Below are positions 1 through 6,212 of a stretch of 6,212 nt of DNA, piece after piece (positions within the stretch are counted from its first letter, which is position 1; each line of letters starts with the position of its first letter). Where the stretch lies: assembly GCA_945981915.1 (NCBI GenBank), contig CAMFRJ010000079.1:1-6212 (forward strand), read 5' to 3'. Origin of the DNA: an uncultured Erysipelotrichaceae bacterium. Its GTDB lineage: Bacteria > Bacillota_I > Bacilli_A > Erysipelotrichales > Coprobacillaceae. Below the pieces are notes generated by a model, which was not told the DNA's origin, made no database searches, and saw only the letters and a list, made by a program, of their open reading frames with translations. A program made the translations under genes and the position numbers.

Positions 1-239
1 ATCTCTAGATTGATGGATGTCTCTGGTGTGATGGCCACAACATCAAAGATAAAGTCTTTACCGACCATGTTTTTAAGATACTCTTCAACAAAGACCTTCT
101 GGATATCATTGTCACTTTGACAGATGCTATCCATTACTTCTTTTACACATTGTCTATCATCCTTAAAAACAATCTTCATGAAGTCATCATCAAAGAGTCT
201 GAGTTTGTTAATCTGTTGGAGATAATAATCATTCATCAT
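1..239 (-). CDS. PD-(D/E)XK nuclease family protein (Rpn/transposase-like), N-terminal part, cut by window edge
   Basis: The gene runs off the left edge; 79 residues are visible. The start is well marked: a near-perfect Shine-Dalgarno lies just upstream of two consecutive ATG codons (239 and 236), and the second has the better spacing of 7 nt. The visible protein has the family's opening pattern: a short helix, then NKLRLFDDDFMKIVF (residues 11-25), then a linker and GKDFIFDVVAI (60-70), where D66 fits the first catalytic Asp. NLE at 77-79 fits the following ExK/ExQ half of the nuclease motif, which is split by the window end. Known members are DNA endonuclease-fold proteins often annotated as 'Rpn family recombination-promoting nuclease' or 'PD-(D/E)XK nuclease family transposase'; they commonly occur in many copies in gut Firmicutes. 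It has its own promoter and follows the amidase terminator. The family call rests on pattern recognition of the N-terminus only. Confidence 0.7.
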   Translation of the reverse strand, partial: MMNDYYLQQINKLRLFDDDFMKIVFKDDRQCVKEVMDSICQSDNDIQKVFVEEYLKNMVGKDFIFDVVAITPETSINLE

Positions 240-240
240 T

Positions 241-253
241 TCACCACCTTCCT
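241..253 (-). promoter_or_regulatory. Ribosome binding site of the PD-(D/E)XK gene
   Basis: Read on the minus strand this is AGGAAGGTGGTGA. The last ten bases match the ideal AAGGAGGTGA at nine positions. The distance from the AAGGTGG core is 4 nt to the ATG at 239 and 7 nt to the ATG at 236, so the second Met may be the true start. Confidence 0.75.
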
Positions 254-333
254 GTTTTTTATATTAAGGAAAGTTTTTTTGATTGGTTAAATAGATATGA
301 TTTGATATTTTGAGGCTTTGAAATGATACTGTT

Positions 334-362
334 ATTATATCATATAGTTCAGCTAAAATGAA
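334..362 (-). promoter_or_regulatory. Predicted sigma-A promoter of the PD-(D/E)XK gene
   Basis: A perfect TATAAT lies at 339-334 on the minus strand. With a 17-nt spacer the -35 position (362-357) reads TTCATT, three of six matches to TTGACA. Transcription would start near 327, giving a leader of about 90 nt in which I see no convincing riboswitch or attenuator. The -35 region overlaps the T-rich tail of the amidase terminator, so the two genes are separated by a very compact terminator/promoter junction. Confidence 0.55.
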
Positions 363-385
363 TAAAAAGTGGATGAAATCCACTT
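361..385 (-). terminator. Intrinsic terminator after the amidase gene
   Basis: On the minus strand an 8-bp perfect stem (AAGTGGAT / ATCCACTT, 385-378 and 374-367) closes a 3-nt loop and runs into TTTTTATT. It begins one base after the amidase TAA stop. There is no T-tract on the opposite side, so it acts in the minus direction only. Confidence 0.8.
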
Positions 386-386
386 C

Positions 387-1643
387 TTAATTTCCTAAAT
401 ATTCTCCTATACCATTAGCAATTCCTAGTGCTAACTTATCTTGATATGAACTATCATTCAGTAATCTATCTTCTGTAGGATTTGATAAAAATCCCATTTC
501 AATAATAGTAACTGGAACTTGAGACCAGTTGAGTCCCGTCATTGTGTCTGTAATAGAAACGCCACGATTTTTTGATCCTGTTGTCGCACATGTGTTTTTT
601 AATATAGCACGGGATAGTGCTTGCGATTGTTTGGCAATTTGACCACAATATGGGTTACTTGTTGATGGTGCCATTGTCATTGTTCCTGCTGGCGAAGATG
701 AATCACTAGAATCGCAATGAATTCTAACAAAAGCAGCAGCGTTTGCGTTATTGGCAATTGTTGCTCTTTGTGCGTTAGAAATATCTACATTTTGGCTTGT
801 ACGACACATAACAACTTTGTACCCTCTAGAAGTTAAGATTTTTTGAAGTTTAATAGCCACTTCTAAGTTGATTTGTGATTCTCTTGTTCCTGTTACACAG
901 CCAGTTGCACCTGTCGTTACTTTTGCTTTCATGATACTAGAGCCTGGTCCATTGGGCTCTTTTGAACTATTTCCACTTGCTTGATGTCCAGCATCTATAC
1001 AAACGACCTGTCCTTTTCCTTCATAGATAATTCCTTGTATATTTGATATACCACTAGGTTTATTTTGTATATGAACTGTTATTTCTTTTGTTTCTGTATT
1101 TCCTGATGTATCCTTGGCAGTGGCAAGAAGTTTGTAATCTCCTGCTTTTGCGATATTAATTTGTGTTGTGTCAAATGCCACTTCGACGGATGATAGATCA
1201 GTTGCCTGAATAACAGATGCAAAATCATAATTTTTTGTATTGATTGTATATGAAACTTCGTTAGTGTCATTAAAAACAGGTTTAGTAGTATCTTTGACAA
1301 TCACTTTCTTATTAACTGTCTGATCTTTATATTGCATCTTTATAACATATTTACCAATAGCAGGGTAATCTTTACCCTCTTCATTGATTAAATTAGTTGT
1401 TATCTTTGTTTCTTTCTTTAATTTTTTATATTCTTCTTGAGAATATGCTTTTTTTAAGATGAAATTATCAAAATTGACATCCATTGTTTTCCCATATTCA
1501 ATTGTTATAGTCTTGTTATCTTTCAATTGAATAGTGAGTTCTTTTTCACGGTTTGTATAAATAATAATCCCTATTGCCAGGGAAATAATGATGATGAAAA
1601 TACCAATGATTTTCATCTTTGATAATTGACTTAATTTCTTCAT
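387..1643 (-). CDS. N-acetylmuramoyl-L-alanine amidase, membrane-anchored, with Ig-like stalk (Amidase_3)
   Basis: This is a zinc amidase predicted to cleave the bond between N-acetylmuramic acid and L-alanine in peptidoglycan, outside the cell. Numbered from the start at 1643 (418 aa), a single hydrophobic segment at about 11-30 after a Lys-rich N-terminus acts as a signal anchor. Residues ~35-117 form a beta-rich stalk and ~118-194 an Ig-like/DUF5011-type domain with a DTSGN turn. The Amidase_3 domain spans ~211-418. Expected zinc ligands are present: H220 (DAGH), E255 (GTRES) and H309 (VRIHCD); E382 (IIEMGF) is the catalytic Glu. The NSSKEPNGPG insertion after the first His is typical of clostridial members. 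An in-frame ATG at 1673 exists but has no Shine-Dalgarno and sits on the -10 box, so 1643 is preferred. The gene has its own promoter and terminator. Six cysteines in the extracytoplasmic part are unusual. The exact physiological role (cell separation, turnover, sporulation) is not shown by sequence. Confidence 0.93.
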   Translation of the reverse strand: MKKLSQLSKMKIIGIFIIIISLAIGIIIYTNREKELTIQLKDNKTITIEYGKTMDVNFDNFILKKAYSQEEYKKLKKETKITTNLINEEGKDYPAIGKYVIKMQYKDQTVNKKVIVKDTTKPVFNDTNEVSYTINTKNYDFASVIQATDLSSVEVAFDTTQINIAKAGDYKLLATAKDTSGNTETKEITVHIQNKPSGISNIQGIIYEGKGQVVCIDAGHQASGNSSKEPNGPGSSIMKAKVTTGATGCVTGTRESQINLEVAIKLQKILTSRGYKVVMCRTSQNVDISNAQRATIANNANAAAFVRIHCDSSDSSSPAGTMTMAPSTSNPYCGQIAKQSQALSRAILKNTCATTGSKNRGVSITDTMTGLNWSQVPVTIIEMGFLSNPTEDRLLNDSSYQDKLALGIANGIGEYLGN

Positions 1644-1648
1644 GCAGA

Positions 1649-1657
1649 CACCTCTTT
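1649..1657 (-). promoter_or_regulatory. Ribosome binding site that fixes the amidase start
   Basis: The minus strand reads AAAGAGGTG, with 5 nt between GAGGTG and the ATG at 1643. No comparable site precedes the upstream in-frame ATG at 1673, whose upstream sequence is only a T/A run. Confidence 0.8.
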
Positions 1658-1664
1658 CTTTTTT

Positions 1665-1693
1665 ATTATACATAACAAAAAATATAAAAAAAA
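1665..1693 (-). promoter_or_regulatory. Possible promoter of the amidase gene
   Basis: A perfect TATAAT lies at 1670-1665 on the minus strand. The -35 position at 17-nt spacing is only a T-run belonging to the preceding terminator, so the promoter is weak by consensus. It would place the transcript start near 1658, leaving a leader of about 15 nt that begins almost at the Shine-Dalgarno. Confidence 0.45.
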
Positions 1694-1706
1694 GAGGTTT
1701 CCCTCT
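1686..1706 (-). terminator. Intrinsic terminator of the permease-SRAP-LDH-like unit
   Basis: The minus strand has a 5-bp stem AGAGG/CCTCT (1706-1702 and 1697-1693) closed by a GAAA tetraloop and followed by seven further T residues (1692-1686). The first stem bases are shared with the TAG stop codon of the LDH-like gene (1707-1705). The stem is short, but the GNRA-type loop and long T-run support function. Confidence 0.75.
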
Positions 1707-2619
1707 ATAATATAGGATTAATCAACGTATGAATGACTTGTGATAACTGATCATGTATTTTATGAAGTTTGATTTCTTCTCTATCATCTAATTCCATCTT
1801 CAAGTTTTCTTTGATACCATGATGATCTATAATAGCAGGCATTGAAAAATAGATATCATCTTCTTGTCTACAAGAAACACATAAGATAATTTTTTCATCA
1901 TTCATGATAGCTTTAACAATTTGATATATTGATAGAGCAATTTCGTCATATATCATATGATTGTTTTCGATAACTTGATAGGTTTTTTCTTTCATTTCCT
2001 GATCAATATTTTCTAACTGACATTGACTAATGGCATGACTATCTAGATAATCATTAATTCCCATATATCCTACATAAGTATTAGACCACGATATGATAGA
2101 TGATCGTCCCTGTTCTCCTAAAAAATATGCTTGTATCTCTAATGGTGAGACTTCTAATAATTGTGATAATCTTTTTTGTAAAAGTTGAGAATAGAAAACA
2201 TTTCCGATGCCAATCACTTGATGGGCTGGAAATTGCGAAGCTTTTTTGACAACATATGTCATAAAATCAACAGGTTGACTTGCTACAACAAAAATCCCTT
2301 GAAACCCCGAATTGACAACTGCTGATGTAATCTCTTTTACAGATTTCGTATTTGTTTGTGCAAGTTCTAACTTTGTTTGATATAACGGTGGTATAAGATG
2401 AAAAGCCATAATAACAATATCAGCTCGTAAACAGTCAGGATATGTTCCCATAGATACCTTATCATATTGACTTGTATATAACTGACTTTCTTTTCTTTTG
2501 TCTTCTTCTAATTGAATAATAATGATTTCATGAATTTCTTTGATATCAATCAATGGTTGAATCATTGATATGGCATCCATTCCAGATTCAATAAAAACAA
2601 CAGTTCCTGTATTTTTCAA
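1705..2619 (-). CDS. Lactate/malate dehydrogenase-fold protein, predicted catalytically degenerate
   Basis: This 304-residue protein has the length and layout of an L-lactate dehydrogenase: an N-terminal Rossmann-like half, VSMGTYPDCLRADIVIMA (55-72; LDH has GDYxDCxxADIVVI), ASQPVDFMTYVVKKAS (113-128; LDH NPVDxxTYVxxK), FLGEQGRSS (166-174; LDH GEHGDS) and a C-terminal half with KAIMNDEKIILCVS and SMPAIIDHHGI. The functional residues are changed. The glycine loop GxGxxG reads ESGMDA (11-16); the NAD-ribose Asp is Q36; the substrate Arg of the mobile loop is K83; the NPVD Asn is Q115; catalytic Asp168, Arg171 and His195 (LDH numbering) align to Y143, L146 and Q170. The frame is intact, so this looks like a maintained pseudoenzyme rather than a decaying gene. 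Start is TTG at 2619 with an AAGGAG site 8 nt away. It is the last gene of the unit with the SRAP gene and the permease. Its function is unknown; annotation as a working lactate dehydrogenase would be misleading. Confidence 0.85.
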   Translation of the reverse strand: MKNTGTVVFIESGMDAISMIQPLIDIKEIHEIIIIQLEEDKRKESQLYTSQYDKVSMGTYPDCLRADIVIMAFHLIPPLYQTKLELAQTNTKSVKEITSAVVNSGFQGIFVVASQPVDFMTYVVKKASQFPAHQVIGIGNVFYSQLLQKRLSQLLEVSPLEIQAYFLGEQGRSSIISWSNTYVGYMGINDYLDSHAISQCQLENIDQEMKEKTYQVIENNHMIYDEIALSIYQIVKAIMNDEKIILCVSCRQEDDIYFSMPAIIDHHGIKENLKMELDDREEIKLHKIHDQLSQVIHTLINPIL

Positions 2620-2627
2620 AAAAACGT

Positions 2628-2633
2628 CTCCTT
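2628..2633 (-). promoter_or_regulatory. Ribosome binding site supporting the TTG start of the LDH-like gene
   Basis: AAGGAG on the minus strand lies 8 nt before the TTG at 2619 and includes the last two bases of the SRAP gene's TAA stop (2634-2632). The arrangement suggests that ribosomes finishing SRAP can re-initiate here. No ATG lies at a suitable distance, so TTG is the best start. Confidence 0.75.
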
Positions 2634-3135
2634 AGATTTCTTTTAAAATAAATTCATAATCTTTCATATTTAAAACTGTTTGGAAATCATCAGTGAGCCA
2701 GCGTTTGACATCATCTCCTTGTAAAACCAGTGGCATACGATGATGAATGTGTTGAACATGATGATTTGCCTTTGTTGTTATCATACAGAAATGATTATTT
2801 TGATAGATTCCTGCAATATAGAATGGTTTATCTAACTCATATGATATAGGTTGATCTTTTTTTGTCCATTCATAAAAACCTGATACGGGTATTAAACAAC
2901 GATCATGATAAACACATTGAAAAAATTGTTTTTCTAATACCGTTTCGCTTCTTGCATTATAGATATATTTATCTTTAAAAGGAAAGCCCCAAGTCATATA
3001 TTTTGTCATATAATGGCATTCAACATAAATCACAATAGGTGCTTTCATTCCAGGAGATACTTTTCCAGAATAATCATGCACAATTTTTTGAAGTGCTTGA
3101 TGCTTGATATGATCAATATAATATAGTCTACACAT
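2632..3135 (-). CDS. SRAP-domain abasic-site DNA-protein crosslink protein (HMCES/YedK family), compact
   Basis: Members of this family cap abasic sites in single-stranded DNA by forming a thiazolidine link through the N-terminal Cys after Met removal, shielding the lesion from strand breakage. The 167-residue protein shows all active-site features: C2 right after the start Met, NARSET with N60, RCLIPVSGFYEW (79-90) with E89, and IHHRMPLVL (130-138) with H131. The WGFPFKDK stretch (49-56) fits the family's WGLIP segment. It is shorter than the ~220 residues of E. coli YedK, mainly through short loops in the first third, and lacks the Gly of the usual MCGR start (MCRL here). The catalytic need for Cys2 fixes the ATG at 3135. 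That ATG overlaps the permease stop by 8 nt, and only a weak Shine-Dalgarno (GTGAG-like) is visible, so translation is probably coupled to the permease. No LexA/SOS box is recognisable nearby. Confidence 0.93.
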   Translation of the reverse strand: MCRLYYIDHIKHQALQKIVHDYSGKVSPGMKAPIVIYVECHYMTKYMTWGFPFKDKYIYNARSETVLEKQFFQCVYHDRCLIPVSGFYEWTKKDQPISYELDKPFYIAGIYQNNHFCMITTKANHHVQHIHHRMPLVLQGDDVKRWLTDDFQTVLNMKDYEFILKEI

Positions 3136-3952
3136 ATAAACTCACTAACATGATGACATATCCTGATAAAATCGCAACAAGATAGCTTATCAATAAAAGT
3201 TTCCCAGCACTTTTTTTATCTTCTAAATATGTTAATAAAGCAAATGTTCCTACGCCAGCAGAAGTTGTTAATCCGGCAAATAGCGCCCCAAAACTTATTC
3301 CTCCATTTACAAAAAGCTGTGTTAAGATAACAGACCCTGCGCAATTGGGAATAAAGCCAACAAGCCCTGCTGCTAATGGCTGTAAAAGCCAATTTGTATT
3401 TAAGAAATGAATAAAGACAGCTTCTCCTATCCATTCTATTAATACCGTTAATGCAACATTTGTTAATAATATAAATAAGAAGATCTTCAGTGCATGTTTG
3501 ATAGCTGGAATCAAAATTCCGTTTTGGCAACCACAATCACATGCAGCAATTTGAATATATTCATATCTATCCTCATCATGTTTGATCTTATCATAGACCC
3601 AGCCAGTTACAGTTCCTAAAACAATCTTTAAAACAATCAAAAGAATAAACATTTTCCATAAGTTTGGATGAATCATCAAAATAGAAAGAGCTTCATCACT
3701 TGTTGCAATAAATACTGCAAGTAGTGTTCCAGGTGTAATAGCATTCATAGCTAATAATTTAGCAGCTACTACTGAGAATCCACATTGTGGTATACACCCT
3801 GCAATAGCACCTATTGCAGGTCCTAAACGACCATATTCCATAATCTTGTTGATCACATTTCTATTCGATAAATATTCTATCAATATACATGCGAAAAAAA
3901 GCAAAGGTAAAGCCATTAAAGATTCTTCAATTGGTTCAAATAATATTTCCAT
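3128..3952 (-). CDS. Metal-exporter-like membrane permease (ArsP_2 / 'putative manganese transporter' type)
   Basis: This polytopic inner-membrane protein is 274 aa from the preferred ATG at 3952 (276 aa from the ATG at 3958). Hydrophobic segments lie at roughly 10-29, 45-68, 74-95, 99-120, 153-173, 193-215, 220-242 and 252-273. It is built as two related halves: GCIPQCG (52-58) followed by ITPGTLLAVFIATSDEA, and GFIPNCAG (199-206) followed by ISFGALFAGLTTSAG. The halves are joined by a charged loop with the Cys cluster CDCGC (138-142). This two-halved design with a G-x-I-P-x-C motif is characteristic of proteins annotated in Firmicutes as arsenic-efflux-like or putative manganese transporters (PF11449-type). 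The substrate cannot be read from sequence; the Cys cluster suggests a soft metal or metalloid. The start at 3952 is preferred because the Shine-Dalgarno is only 2 nt from the ATG at 3958. It is the first gene of the unit with SRAP and the LDH-like gene. Confidence 0.8.
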   Translation of the reverse strand: MEILFEPIEESLMALPLLFFACILIEYLSNRNVINKIMEYGRLGPAIGAIAGCIPQCGFSVVAAKLLAMNAITPGTLLAVFIATSDEALSILMIHPNLWKMFILLIVLKIVLGTVTGWVYDKIKHDEDRYEYIQIAACDCGCQNGILIPAIKHALKIFLFILLTNVALTVLIEWIGEAVFIHFLNTNWLLQPLAAGLVGFIPNCAGSVILTQLFVNGGISFGALFAGLTTSAGVGTFALLTYLEDKKSAGKLLLISYLVAILSGYVIMLVSLYV

Positions 3953-3960
3953 ATTCATAG

Positions 3961-3966
3961 TCCTTT
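3961..3966 (-). promoter_or_regulatory. Ribosome binding site deciding the permease start
   Basis: AAAGGA on the minus strand stands 2 nt before the ATG at 3958 but 8 nt before the in-frame ATG at 3952, which favours the latter as the start codon. Confidence 0.65.
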
Positions 3967-3975
3967 CAGGGCTAC

Positions 3976-4004
3976 ATTATAACACACATTATTATTATTT
4001 TCAC
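3976..4004 (-). promoter_or_regulatory. Predicted extended -10 sigma-A promoter of the permease-SRAP-LDH-like unit
   Basis: The minus strand carries TGTTATAAT, an extended -10 with a perfect TATAAT at 3981-3976. A -35 match GTGAAA (4004-3999, four of six) lies at 17-nt spacing. Transcription would start near 3969, so the leader is only ~17 nt, leaving no room for a riboswitch. It sits just beyond the atp operon terminator. Confidence 0.7.
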
Positions 4005-4021
4005 ATTTGTTTTTTTTAAAC

Positions 4022-4044
4022 AAAAAGTAGGAGAAATTCTCCTA

Positions 4045-4046
<2 letters not shown>
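4022..4046 (-). terminator. Intrinsic terminator of the atp operon
   Basis: The arms AGTAGGAGAA and TTCTCCTACT (4046-4037 and 4035-4026) are perfectly complementary around one base; a realistic fold has 8 bp and a 5-nt loop. On the minus strand TTTTT (4026-4022, its first T paired in the stem) and a further T-rich stretch follow. The stem starts inside the atpC TAG stop (4047-4045). No T-run follows on the plus strand. Confidence 0.9.

Positions 4047-6212
<2,166 letters not shown>

Noticed and set aside
240..333. Riboswitch or small RNA in the ~90-nt leader of the PD-(D/E)XK gene
   Set aside because: I see only A/T-rich sequence with no stable multi-stem fold or known aptamer consensus.
1079..1300. 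Minus-strand open frame in another frame inside the amidase gene
   Set aside because: The amidase frame codes for recognisable Ig-like sequence across this stretch; the alternative has low-complexity Leu/Gln-rich sequence and no ribosome site.
1644..1673. 10-residue N-terminal extension of the amidase from the ATG at 1673
   Set aside because: It has no Shine-Dalgarno, coincides with the -10 box, and would bury the good ribosome site before the ATG at 1643.
3216..3536. 106-codon minus-strand frame inside the permease gene
   Set aside because: The permease frame shows clear membrane segments and repeated motifs here; the alternative frame gives no recognisable protein. The frame at 4915-5136 within atpD was rejected for the same reason.
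3967..4021. yybP-ykoY (manganese) riboswitch ahead of the permease
   Set aside because: Between the atp terminator and the start codon there is only promoter sequence and a leader of about 17 nt, too short for that element.

Overview
The window is AT-rich and densely packed, and every gene I can support lies on the minus strand, so transcription runs from high to low coordinates. Gene content, low GC, strong Shine-Dalgarno sites and protein style point to a low-GC Firmicute. The style of the ATP synthase beta subunit, the clostridial-type amidase and the PD-(D/E)XK 'transposase' family suggest a gut member of the Erysipelotrichia/Coprobacillaceae or a close relative. That placement is an inference from protein style, not from a marker gene.

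Layout in transcription order. (1) Positions 6212-4045 hold the 3' end of an F1Fo ATP synthase operon: the C-terminal part of atpG (gamma), then atpD (beta) and atpC (epsilon). It closes with a strong intrinsic terminator whose stem starts inside the atpC stop codon. (2) Positions ~3981-1686 hold an unusual three-gene transcription unit with an extended -10 promoter: a two-halved, 8-10 TM metal-exporter-like permease, a compact SRAP (HMCES/YedK-type) abasic-site DNA-protein crosslink protein, and a lactate/malate dehydrogenase homologue. The permease and SRAP genes overlap by 8 nt. The SRAP stop lies inside the Shine-Dalgarno of the last gene, which starts with TTG. A GAAA-loop terminator ends the unit. 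(3) Positions ~1670-367 hold a monocistronic, membrane-anchored N-acetylmuramoyl-L-alanine amidase with an Ig-like stalk, its own weak promoter and its own terminator. (4) Positions 239-1 hold the N-terminus of a PD-(D/E)XK nuclease family ('Rpn/transposase-like') protein, cut by the window edge.

Most of this is ordinary housekeeping: energy conservation, cell-wall turnover and DNA repair. The point that deserves attention is the dehydrogenase homologue. The LDH fold is recognisable along its whole length, but the dinucleotide-binding glycines, the NAD-ribose aspartate and the catalytic Arg/Asp/Arg/His positions are all changed in an intact reading frame. It is therefore likely a pseudoenzyme with a different role, co-expressed with a DNA-repair protein and a membrane permease. 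I found no RNA genes, CRISPR array, IS termini or sizeable repeats. The longest gene-free stretch is 147 nt (positions 240-386); it holds a terminator and a promoter.
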